From assembly GCA_019722365.1 (NCBI GenBank), contig JADFUC010000844.1:62001-126000 (forward strand): 64,000 nucleotides of DNA, given 5' to 3'. Position 1 is the stretch's first letter, and each line of letters starts with the position of its first letter. The stretch comes from Lithospermum erythrorhizon (taxonomy: Eukaryota; Streptophyta; Magnoliopsida; Boraginales; Boraginaceae). The notes under the pieces are model-generated. The model saw nothing but the letters and a program-made list of their open reading frames with translations. It was not told where the DNA came from and did not search any database. The translations under genes and the position numbers were made by a program. Of the stretch, positions 40,071-51,779 are shown one piece after another.

Positions 40071-41664
40071 ATGGCTTCAAAAGCAGCCACTAAGGACATC
40101 ATTACACTTCGTGGATCAGCAGCAATTGTTAGTGAATTTTTCGGTAATTCTCGATTGCCATTGATGTGAATTTCTTTATTTTGATTCAATTTTGTTTATG
40201 GGTTTTGTTTGTTTTTGTGAAATCTTGATATTTTTTTTTATTGTTCTTGATTCTCTAGGTTATGCTGCAAACAGGTGTGTATCAAGACCCATCCTTTTTA
40301 TTGATTGCGAAATGCCAAATACTCCGTCTGTCTCAAAAAGATTGTCTAGTTTTAAATTTTGATGGTTGAATTTTTAAACCTTGGACTCGAATAATATTGA
40401 GTATGTTGTATAATATTCTGTATGTGGTAAAAAAACATATCAAAAGATAATATTCCGTATGTTTTAGCATACTTTACTATTAGCATGATCATTTTGATTC
40501 ATACCAATGTTATGTGTTGATTAAGTATGATAAATTCATTAATTTTGACTATTGAAATAAAAAAAGACAATCTTTTTTGAAATGGAGGTACTATTTTTCG
40601 TTTAATTCTTGCATTGAATTTGTTTGTTTGGAGATGTATTATTGAAACTTATTGCAATGATGGAATTTTGTATTAGTATTTTGTACAATCGAGCCGTTTA
40701 TCCAGAAGAGAGTTTCGCCAAAGTGAAGAAATATGGTCTGCCCATGTTGCTTACACAAGATGAAGGTGTAAAATCCTTCATTTCAAACCTAACTGCTCAG
40801 CTTTCTGGTAATTCAAATTCATTTCTCCGATTTTCAACTTTTTGGGAATTTAGAGAAAAACCATTTTGGCTTATTGGTTTTTTTTTTTCAATTGAAATTA
40901 TTGTATAGAGTGGCTTGAATCTGGCAAGTTGCAGAGGATTGTACTAGTGATCATGAGTAAGGTGACTAGCGAGGTTCTAGAGAGATGGAATTTCAGTATT
41001 GAGACGGATAAAGAAGTTGTCGAAACTGGGTATGTTTCATAATTTTTGTCTGCAAAGTTCATATGATCTTTGAGGGGTTAAATTTTATTGAAGTAAAATG
41101 TTGGTATTGATTATTTTTTTCAGTGCTTCAAGGGAGAAGAGTGACAAAGAAATAATGAGGGAAATTCAAGCTATTATGAGACAGATTGCTACCAGCATTT
41201 CATACTTACCTTGTCTTGATGAGCCTTGTAAGCAAGCTTCCTGCCATTTTGTTTTTCCATTGTCTAGTATATGGTTGATTAGATACGTCATATTCATATA
41301 ACCGACCCTACTTAGTTGGATAAGGCTTTCGATTGGTTTAGGGTCTAGTCTCCTAGAAGAAGTAACATTGAATGTTATTTATTTGTTGTTTTCAGGTGTG
41401 TTTGATGTATTAGCATACACCGACACAGATGTTGCGGTTCCATTTACTTGGATCGAGAGTGATCCGAAGCTTATTAAGAATCCTCAGATGGTGAAATTGC
41501 ATTCTTTTGATACTAAGGTAATGAAACCAGACTTGGAAACGAATTTCTTGGTCTATTTTGATGTTTGGGAAGAAGATGGATCGCTAATATGATGGTCCCT
41601 TTTGCAGATTCACAAAGTCGACACTCTTGTGTCATACAAGAATGATGAATGGGATGAAGCATGA
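40071..41664 (+). CDS. MAD2: Mitotic spindle checkpoint protein MAD2 (HORMA domain)
   Basis: Seven coding exons on the plus strand: 40071-40143, 40259-40274, 40677-40807, 40909-41029, 41124-41227, 41396-41517 and 41608-41664. All junctions are GT-AG, total 624 nt, 207 residues, the same length as Arabidopsis MAD2. The protein starts MASKAATKDIITLRGSA and continues FGYAANSILYNRAVYPEESF, LQRIVLVIMSK, EKSDKEIMREIQAIMRQ, DVAVPFTWIESDPKL and ends KNDEWDEA; the HORMA fold covers nearly all of it. MAD2 binds MAD1 at unattached kinetochores and CDC20 in the mitotic checkpoint complex, delaying anaphase. The C-terminal block forms the mobile safety belt in the family. Exon 2 is only 16 nt. No disruption was seen. 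Confidence 0.97.
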
Positions 41665-42476
41665 AGAACAATTTATGGGATGTCTTTTTACATTCACATT
41701 TGCTAGGTTCTTTGTGGATGGATGTCTTTTCCATTCACATTTGCTAGGTTTTTTATCTTCTTGTTGTACCTTATGAAGAAGCATTAGTGACTTTTTTTGG
41801 GCAATTTACTACTAAATGGTTCTTGATTCTCCTTTGCCACCACCATTATTCTTTTTTTCGTTCCTGAAAGTTAAGCCAAACTAAACAAATGGCGAAGTAC
41901 TTGTTAAGGTCACTTCAAGAACTGAAATACTGGTGGTATATTAAGCAACCCAAACTAAAGGAGTTATTCACTCAATCATAAACGACAGAAGCGTCCCCGA
42001 CAACCCAAAGCTGTCAAGACGCTCAATTTACTCGCCTCCTTTGGAGTGGAGGTCTGTAAAAACCTTCTAAAAAATTCTGAAGCATGTAATATTCTCTTGG
42101 ACTCAGGGCACCATCCCAAACTTTTTGGTCAAAAAATATTAAGCAACTCATGATTGCAAGTACACACGACTTACAAGAACAAACTACGTGCATGATTCAC
42201 GAAATAGAAGATGTGATTCATGAAAAAGAAAATGTCAATCATTCTCATACATGTGATGAATTTTCAACCGCAGAGATTTGATCTGGCAAATGCCAAAGTT
42301 GTGATACAGAACACACAATACATACAAGTGATACAACTGAGGGAATGGCAAGTGGGACATAAACATATCTAGATTTCATTTTTACTATCACAACAAAGGT
42401 GAAATATACAGTTTGATCGGCTGAACAGGAGTTCCAAGCTGGAAACTAGTACATAAAAGAGCTGTACAACCTCCCC
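41665..42476. other. Shared 3' intergenic region of MAD2 and GT-1
   Basis: The convergent stop codons lie about 810 bp apart. Just after the MAD2 stop, TTTACATTCACATTTGCTAGGTT and TTTTCCATTCACATTTGCTAGG form a short direct repeat in the 3' UTR. The rest should hold both 3' UTRs and polyadenylation sites; no separate gene was seen. Confidence 0.6.
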
Positions 42477-45400
42477 TTAGTTGACACCGCGATAAATAGC
42501 TCCAGGGCAAAGTTCGTCTAGGTTGTCAACATTGCGGAAGCCATTATACTCTCGCAAACAAGTCCAGCCGCGTCGAGAGAGAAAGTCACGGAAGTCATCT
42601 TCGGTGTAGAAGGTTTTGTCCTCAGTGTGCAGTGGTAAGTGGTCAGGTTCCTCATACAGGCAGATTTTTATTGTCAGCCCTACAAACAGAAATAAACCGT
42701 CAACTGTAGGCATAGGTTCGCAATTGCACTAGTGATAACGATAAAACTTATATACCTCATAATAGGGAATTCAAAAACAAAAGGAGGAGATAATTCATGA
42801 TAATAAGGGGATATAACAACTATTAAGCCAAATGCAGATTACAGATTACTAGAAACACTCATAAGATTCCCTGCTTATCATCTACAATTATCACAATTCA
42901 TACAACAGAGGCAGCTATTTTTGTGCTTGAAAGCTTACAATGGACCTGATACGAGATCCGCAAACAGACAAGAAAAATACCTTCATCCACATGGAGAATA
43001 TAATTCCCTAATGGCATGTCCCGGTCTAGAGTACGAATTATGCTATCTTCATCCTCCAACCAAAAAGCACGCTTTGTCCTCAACCTAAAGGCAGACTTGA
43101 TAGCTTCCTTGATGGCATTTGGTGTGCCATCAATACCAATCCGTTTTACATAATCACCCCATTTGACTGTTATGACTCTTCCTTCAAATGAGTGGTTCTG
43201 TTCACCTATTATATATTGAGATGAAGAGAAGTTATGTAATGCAAAATTGTTTCTATTCGTGCATCATTGCATTACCTAGCAGCTGATACAAGATGGCTAT
43301 GCATTCATCTGAATATGGTTGAAATATTCGTCAATATATTCAACGTCACATGTTATGTGAATTGCGTTACCAAGATAATGCGAAAAATGAAAACCAACTA
43401 ACCATTTCCAGGAGTGCCTCTCCAGTTCCATGGAGAAACTCCACCTGCTGCGACTGCATCAGCTGCAGCTGCTGCAAGAGGATGTCCGTCATGATCTAAC
43501 TGTCTTTCTAAATTAAGCGTTTGCCTGCCATTAGCTGTAAGCAAATAAGTAAAATCAGAATTCCTGTCTTGCATGGCCCTTCAACAATCTCAAAAAGGAT
43601 GTTCTTTTTGAAAGCAAATTCAGGTTGGAGTTACTAATACAAAAAATGAATTAAGTGGACAACAAATGACAGTGAACAAGATTCATTACTAATTGATACA
43701 TTGACCTACAACATGAGGACAGCATGCATAAAATGAAACATAGGGGAGCAATATCTCGTACACGTTGAGATAAATTCATCCGCCAAAGAAACAGAAAAAC
43801 AAGCACAATATGGTGCAGTTCATTAGCGACTAAGAGTTGATCCTTCACAACAGTCAACAAACAAGATATAAATCTAACCAATTACTGGATACTCATTTGG
43901 CACAACTGCACTTAAATGGTAACAAATTCAGCTCAAAACATAAGAACATCCAAGGAAAACCAAGATCAATGCCCGTACCTTCAACAGGTCCAAACATGAT
44001 ATTTGGGTCATCAAGGCCTGCAGAGAGAATTGCCATAATCAGTCAATTTTAATATCCATAGAATGGTGTACCATGAGTCATTCTGGGAAATTCTGTGTGT
44101 TTTAGAAGTATTGTATGTAATAGACCAATAGGGGTTCTAGTCACCTGGTTGTAACAGTAGAGAAAAAAAAGAAACAAATGGATCCTAATTCCTAACAAAC
44201 ATCTGAGAAAAAAGAAGCTTTGAGATAATCAAGGCATCCCACTCTTACATTCTAACTAGTATTTACTCTGAAATCTGAATATTCGCCAAGTAATGAAAAC
44301 AAAAGGCTACACTTTACTCTGATTCTCACAATTTACAGAATAAAATTAGTACATTGTTTTTCAACTACCACCATCGCGCCTCCCAAATCGTAATTTCTAT
44401 GAAAGCAACTAGTTGTACAAAATGGGAGAAGTGAACTGTACATAATAGATAACCCACACCTTTTTTCAAATGACTCCCAAGTTCTCATCAACCAAAGAAA
44501 CTAATTAATAAGTAGTCTTCACTACAACAAGATTACTTAACACTGACGCCTGCAATTATTCAACTGGCATATCATTATTTGCCATAGAAAATGAACCTAA
44601 GATAGTATACACAGTAAATGAACCTATTCAATTCAAGATTTTTTCCCGCTAAAGAAAATGAAATAGCCAAACTAAAAAAAGTGAATAAAAGTAATCATAC
44701 AAGAAATCCGTATGTAATTCTCAATATAATAGGCCTCCCTAACAAGCTACACTAAACCAATACTGACCTAAACACAATCCAGTTCTATGCTATAAAAAGT
44801 TATAATGAAATGCATAACTACTCAAAATCACCAACTTATTAAAAGTTGAATCCTTTCCCAATCACAGAGCTTTCGAGAAGAGATTGAATCTGGAAGTAAA
44901 CACCAGCTTGTTTCTATGCAATACTAACACAGTAACACATCAAGTTTTAGCTCATAAGATAACCCAATTGACACAGAAACCAATTGCAACGACCCCAAAT
45001 CAGCGTTTAACTCGAAAAACAAAAAGAATCACTCAAAAGCAACAGAAATAAAGCATACCCTTTTCAGAAAACTGCATAAAAGACTCCAAACTTTGAAGCA
45101 GAAGAGCTCTTATAAACACCCTCATTATTATTATTACTCTGGGTCTATGGCTACTATTGTTACTATTATTATTCAACTTACTCCTTTCACTCAAAATTTC
45201 CTCAATTTCTTTATAACACAACAGTAAAACAAAACTGCAAAATCAACAGAAATGAAGCATACCCTTTTCAGAAAACTGCATAAAAGACTCCAACTTTGAT
45301 GCAAAAGGGCTCTGATAAAACACCCTCATTATCTGGGAAGTCTCTAATCAGATATCATAAACTTCATTTTTTCGAAAAATTAAAGTACTTGAATCTAAGA

Positions 45401-46432
45401 ATTCATCAAGGAAAGTGTGGTTATCCAGGTCTCAGCATACAGTTCTAGTAATACTACTATTATTACTGGTATTACTGTTCTCCATACTCCTTTCACTCAA
45501 AATCTCCTCAATTTATTCATAACACAACACCAAAACAAAACCAAAAATTGCAAAATCAACAGAAATGATTAAATGAAGCATACCCTTTTCAGAAAACTGC
45601 ATAAAAGACTCCAACTTTGAAGCAGAAGGACTCTTATAAACACCCTCATTGTTATTATTATTACTATAACTACTCCCCTTACTCCTTTCACTCAAAACTC
45701 CCTCAATTTCTTTATAACACAACATGAAATCAAAACAAGAATTGCAAAAATCAAAATGAGTAAATACCGATTAGCTCATCCGTGTATCGAGGCAGGAGGG
45801 ATCGTTAGTATGACGTTCCACACTTTTTGAATTGCAAAATCAACATAAATGATTAAATGAAGCATACCCTTTTCAGAAAACTGCATAAAAGACTCCAACT
45901 TTGAAGCAGAAGGGCTCTTATAAACCCCCTCATTATTATTATTATTACTCTGACTACTATTATTACTATTATTATTCCCCTTACTCCTTTCACTCAAAAT
46001 CTCCTCAATTTCCTTATAACACAACATTTTAGCAGACCCATTTACATCTTGATTCTGCTTAGCTTTCTTGAACTCCTTAAGCAAATTCCTCCATTTATCA
46101 GTACACATAGTAGCTGATCTATCAAACCCTTTTTCCCTCATTTTCATTGAAATCTGATCCCACAAATGCTTGTTTGATTTTGAAGTATTGAAAAGTGAAT
46201 CAATTTCTCTTCTGAAATTTATTAAGGCTCTTGTTTCCTCTTGTACCCATGTTTCAGCTCGTTTCTTGGGGGTTTTTAGGTGGTTTTGAGGGGTGGAATT
46301 TTCATCTTCTGGGAGGGGTTGGTGAGGTAGGGGGTGGGTTAGGGGTAGTTCGATGAGCATGTCACGGTGGTGGTGGTTGTCGTAGACTAGAGGTGGTGAT
46401 GGTGGTGGTTGAGGTTTTTCAGTGGTGTACAT
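42477..46432 (-). CDS. GT-1-type trihelix transcription factor
   Basis: Five coding exons on the minus strand: 46432-45868, 44017-43979, 43534-43403, 43205-42981 and 42679-42477, all GT-AG, 1,164 nt, 387 residues. The trihelix DNA-binding domain lies at about residues 59-145 with the three spaced tryptophans W62, W91 and W114, preceded by the basic TPKKRAE. Downstream are [56 protein letters not shown] and the end PGAIYRGVN, all diagnostic of Arabidopsis GT-1/GT-4. These factors bind GGTTAA-type box II elements in light-regulated promoters, in the nucleus. Residues 152-168 form an Asn/Ser run encoded by an AAT-type microsatellite. The N-terminus is Pro/His-rich. GT-1 and GT-4 cannot be told apart confidently, so no symbol is given. 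Confidence 0.95.
45049..45726 (-). repeat. Three partial copies of the GT-1 exon 1 3' end inside intron 1
   Basis: The exon 1 tail ([14 protein letters not shown], Asn/Ser run, then [12 protein letters not shown] and its GTATGC donor) recurs at 45,726-45,574, at 45,330-45,252 (donor half; the other half lies near 45,528-45,478) and at 45,227-45,049. The first and third are still open across the segment; each keeps a usable donor sequence. Asn/Ser microsatellite length and wording differ in each. No copy is preceded by the trihelix core, so they are internal tandem duplicates in the intron. Confidence 0.85.
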
Positions 46433-46469
46433 GGTTATTTTGGTTATGATTGGTTTGGGAATTTTGGGT

Positions 46470-47815
46470 GGGTTTAATTATATATCCAGTGAATCTAGTT
46501 ATTTATTCGGTTTAGATTATAATTAATAAATTTGTTTTTATTGTTGAATTAATATTCGATGTAGTATAATCGGGATAAATGATTTGTTGAATTTTGTTTC
46601 AACTTGATTCACGTTGGTGGTGGTTGTTGTTGTTCATTCAATTGTAGAGGCGTATTATTGGTTGAGAAATTCGGTGTGGTGTAGGTTTAATTATATATAT
46701 TCGTTTTTAATTTATATTAAGGTGAATCTAATTATCTATTCGGTTTGGATTATAATTAATAAATTTGTTTTTATTGTTAAGTTAGTATTCACTATAGTAT
46801 AATCGAGGTAAATGATATGTTGAATTCTGCTTCAATTTGATTCATTATGTGGTGGTTGTTGTTGACTTGTTGTGTTTGTTAAGGATCGTTTAACGATGGG
46901 TAAGAACAAACCCTTTAAGCAACTTCCCAGCGTTATGGAGGTAAATCGGTGGATATCTTTTTCGATGGCCAGGTGCGTTTAGTGTACCGTTTATAACCCC
47001 GAGGCGTACATAATTATTTTGATTATATGGATAGGTTTAATGATATTGATATGTTCATTGGGTGTATTGAGTGGATCTAATCATTTGTCTGGTTTAGATT
47101 ATGATATTTAGTTTGTATTTATTGTTAAATTATAACCCCACAAAATATAGGACGATAGAGATAAATGATATGTGGAATTATGTATATGGTTATTTTGGTT
47201 TTGATTGATTTGGGGTTTTGTTTTGGAGGCAATGCCTGCCGGTTTTAAATTTAGTTAAGGATAGGATGATTTGTGAAGATTTATCGGTTGAATCTAATAG
47301 CTTGTTGATCTAGATTATAAGTTAATAAATGTTTTCATTGTTAAATTAATTATCGGGTTGATTGCTCCGAGGTGAATGATGTATTGAATTATGTTTCAAC
47401 TTGATTCATAAAAAGTGTGAAACCGTCTACGTCTGAGATTCGCCGGATGGGGTAAATCGCGGGATGCTCGGCCAGTGGGGAACTTGAGTTTTTCAACTCG
47501 CCAGGCTTTAATCACGAGAGGCCCCAAACACGTGATTGTTGTCGTCTTTGTTGTAGACTTGAGGTAGTGGAGGTTGAGATTTTTCAGAGGTATGCATAGT
47601 GATTTTGGTTCGACTGATTCAGGGTTTTGTTTAATTTGGAGATTTTGGGCATAAATAATAATTTGTTCGTTTTGGGTGTATCAGTGAATCTAATCATTCA
47701 TCTTATTTAGAGTCTGATGAATATTGCATTCATTATTAAATTATAGTACTTTAAAATATTGGATAATCGAGATAGATGATATGGTGAATTATATTTCAAC
47801 TTGGATGATCGATAA
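46470..47815. repeat. About five degenerate copies of the GT-1 upstream region
   Basis: A unit containing GTGAATCTA, TTCGGTTTAGATTATAATTAATAAAT, TTATTGTTAAATTA and GATAAATGATATG..GAATT..GTTTCAACTTGATTCA recurs at about 46,490-46,615, 46,725-46,850, 47,070-47,180, 47,285-47,410 and 47,680-47,805. Some copies extend toward GGTTATTTTGGTTATGATTGG, the sequence directly upstream of the GT-1 start codon. Spacing is irregular (220-400 bp), and divergence is well beyond that of the intronic copies. Confidence 0.7.
47520..47600 (-). pseudogene. Duplicate of the GT-1 N-terminal coding start
   Basis: The minus strand here reads ATG followed by HTSEKSQPPLPQVYNKDDN, clearly related to the true start [20 protein letters not shown] of the GT-1 gene at 46,432. 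Upstream sequence (complement of GATTTTGGTTCGACTGATT) also corresponds to the gene's own leader. The frame does not continue into a trihelix domain, so this is a dead fragment. Confidence 0.75.
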
Positions 47816-49480
47816 ATGAACATGTATCTGCTAATCTGGATAATGTTATAGTACATTGACTACATTCACTTCAATTTATCTCAATTATGCATATTCATGA
47901 TTTTTTTTAAATTCTATTCTCACATATCCGATATAAGACTGATTGATGAAGTCGTATTTATATAACCCAGAAGCGTCGTTTAGTAGGATAAGGGCGTGAT
48001 TTGATTTTGTTTTTATTACTTACAATTCACGTATCAATCAAGCTTGTGATGATTTGTTTTGATTTGTTAGTGTATGGAATGGACACAATGGAGGGAAATA
48101 ATTGATAGCGTTTGGTTGTTTTATTTTAATAAAAATCAGAACTTTATTATTACAGAGTTCGAATCAGGCTTGTTTATGGCAATGCAGTACTATGATGGGC
48201 CACTAGGCTAATGCTAGTAGTTGTTAGTAACGTCATGTGTTGTTGTTGATATCGAGTATTTCGATCGAGTTGGTATATCTATTTCTGAGATTAGGAAATA
48301 GTTGAGTTTATGTTTCTGAGTACTATGGTGGTGCCACAGGCAGTACGGGCGCGTCATTAGCCGGTCTGTTGTCAGTTCAGGGCTCTGCCGTCGGGACCGA
48401 TTGGGGTATGAATTAGTTTCGCCCCCTCCTCGGGTGGATGACTTTCAAGGATTTTCCCCCCACTCAGGCTGCGAGTTGCTCCCTAAGTTGTTGTAACTTG
48501 TAAAACGCCTTGCCTTACTGAATTCTTATGGTCCTCGCCGGTCCTTGTATTACTTTCGGCCATCTCCGGTGGGTGTGAGCTCCATCAATACGAAAGTTAA
48601 TCGTTAATAAAAATAATCAAATTGAATGAATAAAATATAATTAAATAATTAATTGATCGTGAGAGACTAAACTCATCGAATTAATTGAAAATTAAAATAT
48701 GAAATGAATAAACGAATGATTACTTGTTGAATAGAGGCGAGTACGTATTGATTGCAGAAACAAAGAAGAAGAAATTATGTGATGGATGTTGAAAATGATT
48801 TCATTATGTTGAGTGTGTTGAGATTTACCAACATAATGGGTGTTGGATTAGATGTTGGATCTCGGTTTTGTTGGGTTGTAAGTGTATAACTTGATTAATG
48901 GGCATGCCCGCGTGAATTAGTGGGTCGAGGCCATGTTTTGACAGATGTGTTGAGAATTACCAATGGGTGTTTCTTGTGATCTCGCGTTAGCGGAGAAATG
49001 CTATTCGATAGGCCAATTCGATAGTTAAAGTGAGTATTAGTGAGAGGTTGAAATACTGCGTTTCAGTAAAATTAGTAATGTGATGAAAATCATATTATAT
49101 TACTACATATTGTATTAATACATTTAAATTCCTTAAAAATCCCGACACACTACTTCTCCTTCTTACTTATACTAATAATTATAAATCATAATACAACTAT
49201 TATCGACGATAATAGTCAAATATATTGCATACTAATTAGTAAAATATGCTTTCTAAACTAAGTCTACCAATTTAACAAATAGTATTGTTTATAATATTAT
49301 GAGATTCGATTAATTGACTAATACTATTGCGGCGTTTTTCAAATATATGAGAAATTCATTTCATTATCCGTTAACAAATTGTCAAATAAATTAATGATAT
49401 TTTAAATTTGTGTTAAAAATAATTATCAATAATTAAGGTTTGTGAATTTTATTGTCAAACACTTCAAATAGTTAAAATTC
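47816..49480. other. Intergenic, with moderately GC-rich unassigned patch
   Basis: 48,340-48,600 is GC-rich with CGCCCCCTCCTCGGG, CTCGCCGGTCC and CATCTCCGGTGGG, and has no open frame or family motif. It resembles non-coding retroelement sequence. The remainder is AT-rich without supported features. Confidence 0.35.
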
Positions 49481-49880
49481 CTAAATTTTATGAATGTCCC
49501 AAATACCTCTATATATTTTACTTGGATTAATAATAAGGCTTCTTTTCATTTTTCCTCAACAAATCAAGTAATAAACGAGTTAGATCGGGTAGTTACCTTA
49601 ACGAGTCGGGTTCTACCGGACTCGACCGACTCGACTAGTTATTTTATTGGGTTGGGTTCGAGTAAGAAGTTTGGCTCGTTATCTTATATTATCGAGTCGA
49701 ATACTCCAATAACCGACTCGATTCAACTCGTTTATATGACAAGCCCCATTTCATGAAAACTAAGGTAACAACTTATTTATTTATGTACTCCATATTTTCT
49801 TGATTTATTTAATTTGGAACCATGTATCTTCGGTGAACTCTATTTTAGTGTCAAATCATCATTCAAGGGATAAAATAGGT

Positions 49881-51110
49881 TTATGAACTTGATTGTGCTC
49901 TTGTTCCCACTAATAATGGAAGTCGATGCAAAAATGTTACATCTCTTGTATGCCTTATTGTTTGTTGCACATGAAAATTACATAAATGCTCTTATAAATA
50001 AAATGACATCATATGGCTCGAGCTGTTATACACTTATACACCCACACCTACATCTACGGTTGTTACGGTCAGAGTTAAATTCAGGAAATCGAAATTTAAA
50101 CTAAGGATGGACGGACTGCTGAGCTGTGATATCTGGGATTCTAGCCGGATAGATAATTATCACAGTTGTCGGACCAGGTCAAAACGTATCGAATATTTTT
50201 TTTTGACAGGAACCGGTACGATCGTGAAGGGGATGGATATCGGTCAGGACCAGTTCTGGCCGGGTCTAATCTGAAAACAAAAATCTATTCTCAATAAGAA
50301 AACCAAAAAAACACAAATCAAGAATCCTAAATCTCCCGAATTCAAAACTGGACAATAATTTTGGGACAAGTAATCAACAAATGAATAAACATTACTTGAA
50401 TAAGATTGTTGGCATATTCAGAAACACCATCAGAGACGAAAGCAAAATTAATCAATTAAAAAACCAAAATTAACATTCCTAAATCTGAAATCAAAATTAA
50501 TCAATTGAAAACAGAAAAAAAGATGAAGATCGATATGTGGTTTGGTCTATGGGGGGTTGTGCCGTTTGTTGTTATGGCTTATGGCCTATGGGGGAGTTTA
50601 GGACTTGGGTTGGTGGTCAAGATGGCTTATTGATATTTTGGAGATGGAGTAGGCGGCGCATAATAAACTGAAACCTAATTTCAATTTATATTGTTGTTCA
50701 TCAGTTCTTAAAAGCGGAGTAATCGTCAGGTTAAATAAGCATCTGTAAAGCAGTCGGTGTTTGAGTGTGAAATAGTATTACCTATTTCACTGTTATAAGT
50801 GTGATAATTACGAAATTATCTTTCGTAGGTAAAAATAATCGTTTGATCTTCAAAAAACTTATTTATTTGGGTGTGTGTATATTGGATCGTTACATAGGTC
50901 TTTGGGTTAAAAAAAAGAACCGGGATCAAGCAGTTAATTGATGGATGGATATTCGGTGCGAATATTTGGTTAGTTCTCGGGTGGTTAAATTCATCCGGCC
51001 GCCCCACACCTAACCCTCTTTTTCGTCTCCGCCTCCCTCTTTCCTCCTCCTCCCTCTTCTCCTCCTTCTACTCCCTCTCGTCCTTCTCCGCCTCTCCTCT
51101 TTCGCCTCCG
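49881..51110. other. Intergenic with a pyrimidine-rich tract
   Basis: 51,010-51,115 on the plus strand is almost pure C/T (CTCCGCCTCCCTC, TCCTCCTCCCTC), the composition of many plant 5' leaders. The patch at 50,100-50,280 is GC-rich and unassigned. Nothing else is supported. Confidence 0.4.
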
Positions 51111-51127
51111 TCGAAATCCGTTTTATA

Positions 51128-51316
51128 TTGAAAAAGTTGTATTATGCAGTATTTGCAATCGCAGTTAGTTCAATTGCTAGAGCTCTAATGGATTTTTCGT
51201 GTGACATAATTAAAGAAGATCATGAACGATCAAAGAGGTTAGAGGATAAAGTTAAAAAGATTAGTCAAGCTATGCAATTCTTGGAAAAAGAGCTTGATGA
51301 AAAACTTGAGGACTAA
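51128..51316 (+). CDS. Possible small coiled-coil protein or gene remnant
   Basis: The 62-residue frame begins MKKLYYAVFAIAVSSIARAL, hydrophobic like a signal anchor, then a charged helix HERSKRLEDKVKKISQAMQF and LEKELDEKLED, ending in a stop. It follows a long CT-rich stretch that looks like a 5' leader, and the charged helix has heptad character. I do not recognise the family. It could be a genuine small gene, the end of a longer gene, or chance. Confidence 0.35.
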   Translation: MKKLYYAVFAIAVSSIARALMDFSCDIIKEDHERSKRLEDKVKKISQAMQFLEKELDEKLED

Positions 51317-51622
51317 TGAAAGGTTCAATATTGGAAAATCTTTCCTTCCAGAAAAATATATCTGAGACCATGTGTGTAGAATTTCAAGAAATTTATGCTA
51401 CTGTCTTGTCATTCATCTTTTTGGGACAAATAATTTTAATTTTATTTGCAATTTTATGGTAGATGTTATATACATGTTTTTTCATGCAAGTGTTTATTTT
51501 CGTTTTGAGTTTGATTAATTATAATAGTATCAACCCCTTAAACTCAAAAGAAAAAAAAATGACATCATATGGCTATTATCTTGGGTGCACTATTATCTAG
51601 GGTGCACTGATTAAGGTGGTGC

Positions 51623-51705
51623 CACATTTTCAGGGAAGAGAATAAGACGGCGGATGTTTTAGCCAATCTCGCATGATCTTTGAATTTAGATTTTTGTATC
51701 TTTTA
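51623..51705 (+). pseudogene. LINE (L1-type) RNase H C-terminal scrap
   Basis: The plus strand encodes HIFREENKTADVLANLA, then a stop and SLNLDF. The HxxREENxxADxLANLA block is the C-terminal RNase H signature of plant L1-like elements. No reverse transcriptase is recognisable upstream and the scrap is short, so it is a decayed insertion. Confidence 0.7.
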
Positions 51706-51779
51706 ACTCTTCTCGTGTTGGAGATTCTATTTTATTGATATGGATAGAGATGGGGTATGTAATCCTAACAATTTGATTA

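Noticed and set aside
49490..49756. 88-codon Ser/Thr-rich frame
   Set aside because: It is built from repeated GACTCG/CGAGTC motifs, typical of an AT-rich element with short inverted repeats; no protein motif.
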